NCBI GenBank assembly: GCA_038256935.1
Contig: JBBSJV010000088.1
Coordinates: 1 to 5,567 of the forward strand
Reading direction: 5' to 3'
Source: JBBSJV01 sp038256935
Lineage (GTDB): Bacteria; Patescibacteriota; JACMRA01
DNA length: 5,567 bases
Part shown: positions 1-5,457 of the stretch, piece after piece
Position numbering within the stretch: position 1 is the stretch's first letter
Layout of the letters: the number at the start of each line of letters is the position of its first letter
Notes under the pieces: model-generated
Databases searched by the model: none
Seen by the model: only the letters and a program-made list of their open reading frames with translations
What the model was told of the DNA's origin: nothing
Translations under genes and position numbers: made by a program

Positions 1-618
1 CACTTTCTCAAGTTCAGAATAAGAAATAAAGGCAAAAAAGACTATCAATAATGCAAATATAATTGTGGCCAAAGAAAAGCCTTGACCCATAATTGAGCTA
101 GTCAAAATTATTACAAATAGCTGGCTTCCTACACTAATCCATACGTAACTGCGATCTGCTACAATAATAAAGAATATCATTGAAGTAGCAATGTAAGAAA
201 TCAATACAAATAGGTTAAATAAAAACGACCAGTTAAACCAGTTAAACCCTACAATACTAAGTAATAGGAAAAAGAACAGGTGGACCCCTAAAAAGATAGC
301 AGATTTTTTGAAAACCCTATCAACTCCACTCATATCTTTGTAATCTTGATTAAAGATTGAACCAAAAGAATTTAGATTTGGTTCATTTGTAGATGGTAAC
401 ATTTTTGTATCACCAGCCAGAGCTTTTGTTTGTCCATTTAAACCTGATAATCTATTACTAAGACCCTGTTTGAAGCCCTGAAGTTTAGTATTAGCTGTCT
501 TTGGTTGCGTTTGATCTGCATGCTTGCTGTGGTGTCCCTGATGGGCACCTTGACTACTTCCTTTAGAATCAAACTCAATATAATTTAATCTATCTACTGA
601 GTGGTGTTTGTCTGACAT
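1..618 (-). CDS. Polytopic membrane protein with His-rich N-terminus, partial (3' end outside window)
   Basis: The frame is open from an ATG at 616-618 to the left edge, giving 206 codons with no stop, so the C-terminus is missing. Residues 1-105 are polar and probably cytoplasmic and disordered. They hold six histidines within the first 33 residues (5, 6, 26, 29, 30, 33) and a Gln/Gly/Ser/Lys-rich stretch. Four hydrophobic segments follow, at about 107-124, 130-153, 158-177 and 181-200, separated by short loops; the second loop carries Asp-Arg and Tyr-Val-Trp. A basic stretch (Arg-Val-Phe-Lys-Lys) just before the first helix suggests an N-in topology. I do not recognise the family. The gene lies downstream of the S1 gene on the same strand, but a terminator separates them, so co-transcription is doubtful. 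No Shine-Dalgarno sequence precedes the ATG. The coherent hydrophobic pattern makes a real gene likely; the function is unknown. Confidence 0.8.
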   Translation of the reverse strand, partial: MSDKHHSVDRLNYIEFDSKGSSQGAHQGHHSKHADQTQPKTANTKLQGFKQGLSNRLSGLNGQTKALAGDTKMLPSTNEPNLNSFGSIFNQDYKDMSGVDRVFKKSAIFLGVHLFFFLLLSIVGFNWFNWSFLFNLFVLISYIATSMIFFIIVADRSYVWISVGSQLFVIILTSSIMGQGFSLATIIFALLIVFFAFISYSELEKV

Positions 619-630
619 AATAACAACTTA

Positions 631-659
631 ATCTGAATTGTTTTATATCGTTTCGTCAA
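631..659 (-). promoter_or_regulatory. Possible promoter of the membrane protein gene
   Basis: Read on the minus strand, TTGACG (654-659) is a 5/6 match to the -35 consensus. The hexamer 17 bases downstream, TCAGAT (631-636), is a poor -10. An alternative -10, TATAAA (642-647), lies too close to this -35 to pair with it. The terminator just upstream makes a promoter in this gap plausible. If the first pair is used, transcription would start only a few bases before the ATG at 618. This is a weak call. Confidence 0.3.
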
Positions 660-674
660 TTTAAATATTTGTAC

Positions 675-703
675 AAACAAAAACCCGCACCAAAAGATGC
701 GAG
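675..703 (-). terminator. Intrinsic terminator of the S1 gene
   Basis: On the minus strand, CTCGCATC (696-703) pairs with GGTGCGGG (684-691) across a TTTT loop. The stem is eight base pairs, two of them G-U. TTTTTGTTT (675-683) follows directly. It lies 25 bases beyond the TAG stop of the S1 gene and before the next gene in the same direction, as expected for a Rho-independent terminator. Confidence 0.85.
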
Positions 704-727
704 TAATGTGTGTCATGATCGAAAAGC

Positions 728-1900
728 CTATACTTCAATTTCCTCACTTTCTTTTTCAGCTTTTGCTAAATCTTCAGCCATTTGAACTTGTCTTTCTTTG
801 GCTTTTTCCATTGGTAAAAGAGTCAGATACAATTTTTCATCAGATTCTAAACTCAAGATTGTGAATTCTTTGGTTTCACCAACCTTTAAAATTTCATGAA
901 TCTTCGCTGGACTTTCCAAAGGTTCATCAGAAATCTGAGAAATATGGCAAAGACCTTGAATATCGTTTTCATTTACAATGATTGCTCCATAAGAGACAAT
1001 TTTGGAAACAGTTCCTTTGAATTTAGCACCAGGTTTGGTAGATTTTGAAAATTCAACCCAAGGGTTTTCCATTAATTGTTTAATTGATAAATTAATCCTG
1101 TTTTCATCATCGATTTCAACGATTCTAGCTTTAAGTTTTTGACCAATTTTGAAGTCTTTTTTAGGATCTTCCACTTTTTTCCAAGCAATCTCAGAAATAT
1201 GAATAAGACCTTCTAGATCATCATCGAAACGGATAAATACTCCAAAATCAACAACCCCAACAATCTCGCCTTCAACCATATCACCAACTTTGTACTTAGT
1301 TAGTTTTTGGTGGGCAATTTCATCACTAACAGATTTTTCTGAAACGATAATTGATTCAGTTTCAGGATTAACATTGATTACTTTTACGTTAAAAGTCTGG
1401 CCTGAATATTTTTTCATTTGGTTTAAAAGACTATTATCTTCCATGCTAGCGTTTTTGATAGCGTGAGTTGGAGCTAGTAGTGAAGCTGGTAAGAAACCAT
1501 CAACGCCATGAACTTTGATCAAGAAACCACCACGATTAGCATCGCGAATACGAGCTGGAACAGTGATTTTTTCTTCCATTGCTGTTTTGATTTCTTCCCA
1601 AATCTTATCTCTTCCAATTGCTCTGAAACTGAGTTCAGTATAACCAAGCTCGTTATCAAGCTCAATCACCATTCCTTCAATTTCTTCGCCGATCTTTAGT
1701 CTTGATAAGAATTCTTCATTGTATAATTCTTTACCACGAACAATTCCAAGACCTACGTTTTCAATGTCCATTAAACATTGATTTTTAGCCAAAAATATTA
1801 TTTTTCCTTTGATTTGATCTCCGACCTTAATATCAGGTTTATCAGAGACATTTCTTAGCAAATCGCCCATTGTTGGACGCTGTTGAGAAGTTGATGCCAT
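728..1900 (-). CDS. rpsA: 30S ribosomal protein S1 (four S1 domains)
   Basis: This encodes ribosomal protein S1, which binds mRNA at the 30S subunit and helps load structured or weakly recognised messages. The 390 residues contain four S1/OB-fold domains at about 24-93, 110-189, 203-275 and 289-363. Domain 3 is the most canonical, with V-V-D-F-G-V-F-I-R-F and then G-L-I-H-I-S-E-I; domain 4 has the matching G-L-C-H-I-S-Q-I. The C-terminus (364-390) is a short charged Lys/Glu tail. Four domains in about 390-400 residues matches the short S1 of Gram-positive bacteria and CPR rather than the six-domain, 557-residue E. coli protein. The ATG at 1898-1900 is chosen because an in-frame TAA lies upstream; Met11 is a less likely alternative. 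The stop is TAG. No Shine-Dalgarno sequence precedes the start. The surface protein gene is divergent from it. A single S1-domain regulator is ruled out by the four-domain layout. Confidence 0.95.
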   Translation of the reverse strand: MASTSQQRPTMGDLLRNVSDKPDIKVGDQIKGKIIFLAKNQCLMDIENVGLGIVRGKELYNEEFLSRLKIGEEIEGMVIELDNELGYTELSFRAIGRDKIWEEIKTAMEEKITVPARIRDANRGGFLIKVHGVDGFLPASLLAPTHAIKNASMEDNSLLNQMKKYSGQTFNVKVINVNPETESIIVSEKSVSDEIAHQKLTKYKVGDMVEGEIVGVVDFGVFIRFDDDLEGLIHISEIAWKKVEDPKKDFKIGQKLKARIVEIDDENRINLSIKQLMENPWVEFSKSTKPGAKFKGTVSKIVSYGAIIVNENDIQGLCHISQISDEPLESPAKIHEILKVGETKEFTILSLESDEKLYLTLLPMEKAKERQVQMAEDLAKAEKESEEIEV

Positions 1901-1906
1901 ATAGGA

Positions 1907-1938
1907 TATATAAAGCTCTTATTTATCAAAATTGTCAA
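1907..1938 (-). promoter_or_regulatory. Likely rpsA promoter close to the start codon
   Basis: On the minus strand, a perfect TTGACA (1933-1938) precedes a TATA-rich stretch (1907-1914). TTTATA, TTATAT and TATATA are possible -10 hexamers there, with spacers of 18 to 20 bases, longer than the ideal 17. Transcription from here would begin at about 1901-1904, leaving a leader of almost no length before the ATG at 1900. The -35 is clear; the exact -10 is not. Confidence 0.5.
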
Positions 1939-1990
1939 ATAAATACTTCAAGACTTCAAAATCTCCCCCATCATATTAACATATAAACTA

Positions 1991-2025
1991 AGAAGCCTAG
2001 TTCAGTGATATGTGCTTCTGTTTTT
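1991..2025 (+). other. Possible weak hairpin followed by T-run
   Basis: AGAAGC (1991-1996) and GCTTCT (2014-2019) are perfect inverted repeats around a 17-base loop, followed by GTTTTT. An outer AACTA/TAGTT match lies at 1986-1990 and 2025-2029. The stem is short and the loop long, so this may be chance. It could also be a weak terminator for a short transcript, but no gene feeds into it on this strand. Confidence 0.2.
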
Positions 2026-2052
2026 AGTTCAATTTTAACGCAATTAGTTTCT

Positions 2053-2072
2053 TTGATTAGGCGATTAATCAA
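2053..2072. promoter_or_regulatory. Perfect inverted repeat over the -35 region, candidate operator
   Basis: TTGATTA (2053-2059) and TAATCAA (2066-2072) are perfect inverted repeats separated by GGCGAT. The left arm contains the whole -35 hexamer and the right arm lies in the spacer before TATAAT. A dimeric helix-turn-helix protein bound here would block RNA polymerase. No regulator gene is visible in the window to pair with it. Confidence 0.4.
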
Positions 2073-2082
2073 TACATATAAT
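2053..2082 (+). promoter_or_regulatory. Promoter of the surface protein gene
   Basis: TTGATT (2053-2058) is a 4/6 match to the -35 consensus. It is followed after 18 bases by TATAAT (2077-2082), a perfect -10. Transcription would start near 2089, giving a leader of about 120 bases before the ATG at 2210. It is the best sigma70-type pair I found upstream of this gene. A weaker alternative closer to the gene is TTGGGT with TTTAAA around 2143-2173. Confidence 0.55.
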
Positions 2083-2182
2083 TACTTTACATGAATAAAT
2101 AAACACATTTTAGCTTCCTTATTCTATTGAGTAAACCGAAAAGTTGGGTCATGCTTCTAATTAGTATTTAAAAGATACAAAT

Positions 2183-2209
2183 TTTAAAAACACTAAAATA
2201 AAAACAAAT
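2183..2209 (+). promoter_or_regulatory. A-rich leader without a Shine-Dalgarno sequence
   Basis: The bases before the surface gene ATG are almost all A and T, with A dominant, and contain no GGAG or AGGA. A-rich, unstructured starts of this kind are known to favour initiation without Shine-Dalgarno pairing, partly through protein S1. An in-frame TAG at 2162-2164 rules out a longer N-terminus. Confidence 0.5.
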
Positions 2210-5107
2210 ATGAACCGCAAACAACGGTCTAAACTTTTCGTGTATTATTCAGTAGCAATCTTCTCAGTCTTTGGAATTGCTTTGAGTAGTCTCGGGATGT
2301 TTATGACAGCTCAAACAGCACTTAAACAACATTCTGATAGTAAAACTACTGATCCTTCAGTACTCGGCGCAATAACCGGTAAAGAAGGGTACGTGCTCAG
2401 ATACAACTCCACTGAAAATGGTGGAATTACGTTTACAGGTAATACCTTATGTCTTTCGGAAAGCTCTGCTGCTCATGGTAGTTGCGGGACTTTTATCAGT
2501 ACAAACACAGCTCTTACAGATAATGATTTTGTACCAAAGACGGCAGGAACCACTGCTAATTGGAAACAAAATAGCTCGAGTTCTAAGTTAAACCTCCCAG
2601 AAAATAGTGAAATTTTACATGCAGAATTAATCTGGGGTGGAAATTATTCTTATCTTAATGAATCGGTTGCTTCAGAACTTGATAAAGCTATTACACTTGA
2701 AACTCCAAAAGGGTCTTTTCAAGTAACTCCTGCTAGCAATATTGGTGGCGAGATCACAGCCTCAGCCTCTTATGTTAGAACCCAGGATATAACTAATATA
2801 GTAAAACAAGCTGGTGGAGGAACTTATACAGCCAAAGGGATTCCAAGTGTGTTAGTCAAAAACAACCCTTACAACAACTACGTCGGTTACACAATCGCTG
2901 TTGCCTACAAAGATTCGGCTCAACCAGCTAGAAACCTTAGCATTTTTGTTGGGGCAGAACAAGTAGGGGCTGATCAATTTACAAATATCGCTGAAGTTAA
3001 AGGCTTTGCCACACCTACAAACGGGAATGTAAATGGAAAACTGTTTGTAAGCAGCCAAGAAGGTGATAATATGTATAAAGGAGATAGGATGAGGTTTGGA
3101 TCTGATCGTAATAATTTAAAAGATCTTCAAGGCCCTAACAACTCAGTTGATAATTTCTTTGCTTCACAGATCAATGGAGATGATGGCAAAATTAATACTT
3201 CTGGCACTTTTGGTAATCTTAACCAACCAAACAATGGTACCAATAAGGAGGCTACTAGACAAGGCTGGGATATCACAGCAGTCGATATTTCCAATCAGCT
3301 ACAGAATAATCAAACTGCAGCCTATGCTCAAGGAGTATCCACAGGAGATAGCTATGTAATCAACGCTCTTGGAATGCAGATTGATGTCAATGCAGCTAAA
3401 CCTGAAATTACTCTAAACTTACCAAATCAAAATCTAGTTTGCCCTGGAAAAACTGCTCCAGTTGAGCTAATTGTCAAAAACAATGGGTCTACAGTTTCGG
3501 ATAAAACTATTGTATCTAAGTTAACTCCAGCAAATGCAACCTTAGTAAACGATTCAGTCAAAGTAAATGGGCAAAAGATTAACTACAATCAAGGTATAGA
3601 TCTTGGTAAATTAAACCCAGGCGAGTCGAAAACAATCACTTATGAAATCAGCTTTAGCAGTCAAAATGTAAGTGAATATGTATTCGACGTTCAAGTAGAT
3701 TACGAGTACCAAATGATTGCAGGTGGTAGTGTAACTAAAGCTACAAATAACAAAAAATCTACTATTAAAGTAACTCAGGATTGTGGAAATCCAAAACCAC
3801 CAACAGCAGTTGATGATAGTAAGCAAACTAGCAAAAATACTTCTGTAGAAGTAGACGTCTTAAAAAACGATACTGATAGTGATGGAGAGTTAGTTGTAAA
3901 TACTCTTGAAATAACAAAACAGCCAACTAATGGAACTGTTAAGATCGAGAATGGGAAAACCACCTACACTCCAAATACAGATTATACAGGGGGGGATACT
4001 TATGAATACAAAATCTGTGATAATGATGGATTGTGCGACGAGGCTAAGGTTACAATTACTATCGGTGAAGTATTAGGGGATGATCAATTACCACCAATTG
4101 CAAATGATGATAAGAAATCTACTAAGAAAAACACCCCAGTTGAAATTTCAATTCTAGATAATGATTCCAATCCTGATGGTTCTATCGATGAGGTAGAAAC
4201 CAGCTTAGTCACTGAGGCCAAAAACGGAACTGTAAAAATCGAAAACAGAAAAGCAATTTATACTCCAAAACCTGATTTTGTTGGAGAAGATACTTTCAAT
4301 TACAAAATCTGTAATGAAATTGATCTTTGCGATGATGCTATAGTAACTATAACGATAAATGATTCGCAGGCTCAACCATTACCACCAGTTGCAACTGATG
4401 ATGTAAAATCTACTAAGAAAAACAGCCGAGTTAATATTATCATAAATAATAACGATTCTGATCCTGATGGTGACCTAAGTAAAGCAGACTTTAGCATAGT
4501 TAAAGATCCTAAAAATGGTAGTGTCGTTATTAACGAAGATCAAAGTGCTACTTATACTCCAAACACTGATTTTGTTGGGGAGGATACTTTTGATTACAAG
4601 TTATGTGATACAGACAAACTATGTGATAACGCAACAGTCACAGTCACAGTTATTGACGAGGAAAAAGAACCTCCAGCTCCGATTGTAAATGGGGACTCAA
4701 ATCAAGTAGAAGCTGTAGATGATAAATCAGAAGGGCAAATAAATCAACCACAAACTATTGATATTCTAATCAATGATAAGATCGATTCTGTTAAGTCAAT
4801 TACAATTATTAGCAATCCACAAAATGGCTCTCTGTATACAACTCCCGATAATAAAATTGTCTATCAGCCTAAGCCTGATTACGCAGGCTCCGATCAATTT
4901 GTTTATAGGGTTTGTAACAATGATAATTTATGTGACAATGCCACTGTTGATATTCAAGTCAAACCTGCTGGATTAGTCCTTGGAGACTCTAGCTTGGTTA
5001 GAAGTGGTGGGTTATCTATTGGAGGATTTGTGGTATTTTTAGCTTCCGCTATACTATCTACTAGAATGGCCACTAAAAAGAAACGTCAAAAACTTCAAGT
5101 TAACTAA
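2210..5107 (+). CDS. Large secreted surface/adhesin-like protein with DUF11-like domain, four Big_9 repeats and C-terminal membrane anchor
   Basis: This is probably a surface fibre or adhesin of 965 residues. Residues 1-8 are basic and 10-33 hydrophobic, forming a signal peptide or anchor. Residues 58-395 resemble the beta-rich module that precedes DUF11 domains in actinobacterial surface proteins; landmarks are A-E-L-I-W-G-G (138-144) and Y-K-D-S-A-Q-P-A-R-N-L (233-243). Residues 397-525 form a DUF11/CARDB-like beta-sandwich framed by Cys411 and Cys525. Four Big_9 (tandem-95, cadherin-like) repeats follow at about 531-618, 629-716, 726-814 and 833-917. The tail has a hydrophobic segment (935-950) and a basic end (K-K-K-R-Q-K). 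All 12 cysteines fall into plausible pairs, fitting an exported protein. The ATG follows an in-frame TAG and begins a sensible signal sequence. The gene stands alone, with its own promoter and terminator. Domain class is fairly sure; the binding partner is unknown. Confidence 0.85.
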   Translation: MNRKQRSKLFVYYSVAIFSVFGIALSSLGMFMTAQTALKQHSDSKTTDPSVLGAITGKEGYVLRYNSTENGGITFTGNTLCLSESSAAHGSCGTFISTNTALTDNDFVPKTAGTTANWKQNSSSSKLNLPENSEILHAELIWGGNYSYLNESVASELDKAITLETPKGSFQVTPASNIGGEITASASYVRTQDITNIVKQAGGGTYTAKGIPSVLVKNNPYNNYVGYTIAVAYKDSAQPARNLSIFVGAEQVGADQFTNIAEVKGFATPTNGNVNGKLFVSSQEGDNMYKGDRMRFGSDRNNLKDLQGPNNSVDNFFASQINGDDGKINTSGTFGNLNQPNNGTNKEATRQGWDITAVDISNQLQNNQTAAYAQGVSTGDSYVINALGMQIDVNAAKPEITLNLPNQNLVCPGKTAPVELIVKNNGSTVSDKTIVSKLTPANATLVNDSVKVNGQKINYNQGIDLGKLNPGESKTITYEISFSSQNVSEYVFDVQVDYEYQMIAGGSVTKATNNKKSTIKVTQDCGNPKPPTAVDDSKQTSKNTSVEVDVLKNDTDSDGELVVNTLEITKQPTNGTVKIENGKTTYTPNTDYTGGDTYEYKICDNDGLCDEAKVTITIGEVLGDDQLPPIANDDKKSTKKNTPVEISILDNDSNPDGSIDEVETSLVTEAKNGTVKIENRKAIYTPKPDFVGEDTFNYKICNEIDLCDDAIVTITINDSQAQPLPPVATDDVKSTKKNSRVNIIINNNDSDPDGDLSKADFSIVKDPKNGSVVINEDQSATYTPNTDFVGEDTFDYKLCDTDKLCDNATVTVTVIDEEKEPPAPIVNGDSNQVEAVDDKSEGQINQPQTIDILINDKIDSVKSITIISNPQNGSLYTTPDNKIVYQPKPDYAGSDQFVYRVCNNDNLCDNATVDIQVKPAGLVLGDSSLVRSGGLSIGGFVVFLASAILSTRMATKKKRQKLQVN
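3398..3784 (+). other. DUF11/CARDB-like beta-sandwich domain (residues 397-525)
   Basis: The stretch has the usual order of this class. A strand with V-E-L-I-V-K-N-N-G (418-426) comes first, then K-L-T-P-A-N-A-T-L-V-N-D-S-V (437-450), then L-G-K-L-N-P-G-E-S-K-T-I-T-Y (465-478). Such domains act as stalk units in surface proteins. One cysteine at each end (411 and 525) could clamp the domain, which is less usual. The name rests on pattern recognition, not on a profile search. Confidence 0.6.
3989..3995 (+). repeat. G7 homopolymer inside the surface protein gene
   Basis: Seven consecutive G span codons Gly594, Gly595 and the first base of Asp596 in repeat 1. The other three repeats encode this turn with mixed bases and have no such run. 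One extra G would bring in TGA three codons after the run, and one fewer would give TAG after about 27 codons. Either change removes repeats 2-4 and the anchor. Confidence 0.9.
4088..4133 (+). repeat. DNA direct repeat, copy 1 (partner 4379-4424)
   Basis: This 46-base stretch at the start of repeat 2 matches 4379-4424 at the start of repeat 3 in 41 positions, with a perfect 19-base match at the end (4115-4133 and 4406-4424). The offset is 291 bases, exactly 97 codons. It points to a recent unit duplication or gene conversion between these two repeats. Confidence 0.85.
4379..4424 (+). repeat. DNA direct repeat, copy 2 (partner 4088-4133)
   Basis: This is the second copy of the direct repeat, at the start of protein repeat 3. 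It encodes the linker Leu-Pro-Pro and the first strand, including K-S-T-K-K-N, which is shared word for word with repeat 2. Recombination between the copies would remove or add one 97-codon unit in frame. Confidence 0.85.
4994..5104 (+). other. C-terminal anchor with sortase-signal layout (residues 929-965)
   Basis: The last 37 residues are arranged as L-V-R-S-G (929-933), a hydrophobic stretch of about 16 residues (935-950) and a basic tail T-R-M-A-T-K-K-K-R-Q-K. This is the order and length of a cell wall sorting signal, with LVRSG where LPXTG is usual. The V-L-G-D-S just before it is a tripeptide context I associate with Patescibacteria surface proteins. It could equally be a plain transmembrane anchor. 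No sortase gene is in the window. Confidence 0.5.
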
Positions 5108-5457
5108 TTTCTGACTTAAATATTTAGGATTAATCTTAAGTATCTATTAAATTTGAACCCTGGCAACTAATGCTGGGGTTCTTTGTTAATTTAAAAATGG
5201 CCAAATTAGTATTGTATAACTAATCCCTTTATGACTTTGTCGACACAGGCCACAACTGCAACCACAGCATTACATTTACAATTATACTTAATTCCGCACC
5301 AATTTTTACAACGCATACCACAACTGTTTCAGTGGCATTATTGATAAATTAAGTATTTTATGTCTAGCGAGTAATGCGTGCAAGTGTAAAAGTTAGTCGT
5401 GAATTGAGTCTAGTTACAGGGATTTGGGCATATAGGGAAAAAATGGATTTTTTTACA
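5108..5457. other. Intergenic region between converging genes
   Basis: This 350-base AT-rich gap holds the terminator of the surface gene and no convincing gene. Short ORFs of 37 and 46 codons exist but lack support. It contains a spaced direct repeat, CCACAACTG-N8-GCATTA, at 5250-5272 and 5318-5340, and a long-range inverted repeat TACTTAATT (5285-5293) / AATTAAGTA (5347-5355). No tRNA-like cloverleaf is apparent. Confidence 0.6.
5155..5187 (+). terminator. Intrinsic terminator of the surface protein gene
   Basis: GAACCCTGGC (5155-5164) pairs with GCTGGGGTTC (5172-5181) over all ten positions, two of them G-U, around a seven-base loop. TTTGTTAATTT follows. It lies 47 bases after the TAA stop. 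The T-run is interrupted but the stem is strong. Confidence 0.8.

Larger units (their letters stand above)
1901..2209. other. Divergent intergenic region between rpsA and the surface protein gene
   Basis: This 309-base AT-rich spacer holds no ORF of useful length on either strand. On the S1 side it has a likely S1 promoter and, just upstream of that, an 8-base near-tandem repeat (ACTTCAAG/ACTTCAAA, 1945-1960). On the surface gene side it has a TATAAT promoter with a dyad and then an untranslated leader of about 120 bases ending in an A-rich stretch. A possible hairpin lies in the middle. I see no tRNA or known riboswitch. Confidence 0.7.
3800..4960 (+). repeat. Four tandem Big_9/cadherin-like protein repeats (coding)
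   Basis: The four units lie at about 3800-4063, 4094-4357, 4385-4651 and 4706-4960, that is 85-89 residues each with linkers of about 10-18 residues. Each follows the Big_9 pattern: A-x-D-D, an N-D motif, N-G-[ST]-[VL], Y-[TQ]-P, then a [TAV]-G-x-D-x-[FY] turn and a final C-X5-C hairpin. Units 1-3 carry an acidic D-x-[DN]-x-D-G loop (554-559, 652-657, 749-754) of the type that binds calcium in cadherin-like domains. Unit 4 has lost it. Linkers are rich in Pro and acidic residues. Confidence 0.85.

Noticed and set aside
1508..1699. 63-codon ORF opposite the S1 gene
   Set aside because: It lies wholly antisense to conserved S1 domains; it is a shadow of that gene.
3800..4960. Repeats considered as a CRISPR array or DNA tandem repeat
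   Set aside because: The periodicity is about 290 bases, in frame, and conserved mainly at protein level; these are domain repeats.
2852..4976. Several 62-71 codon ORFs in other frames of the surface protein gene
   Set aside because: All fall inside the large coding region, with biased composition mirroring it and no start signals.
728..5107. Alternative genetic code with TGA read as Gly or Trp
   Set aside because: No in-frame TGA occurs in the S1, membrane or surface genes, Trp is TGG throughout, and the right-edge gene appears to stop at TGA.
5231..5344. Plus-strand ORF of 37 codons starting ATG, Thr/Gln/Leu-rich
   Set aside because: No ribosome binding site, low-complexity product, and it overlaps the direct-repeat region; its length is within chance for this gap.
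5440..5457. A/T-rich inverted repeat downstream of the right-edge gene as a terminator
   Set aside because: The stem is only A-T pairs with a two-base loop, too weak and tight to call.
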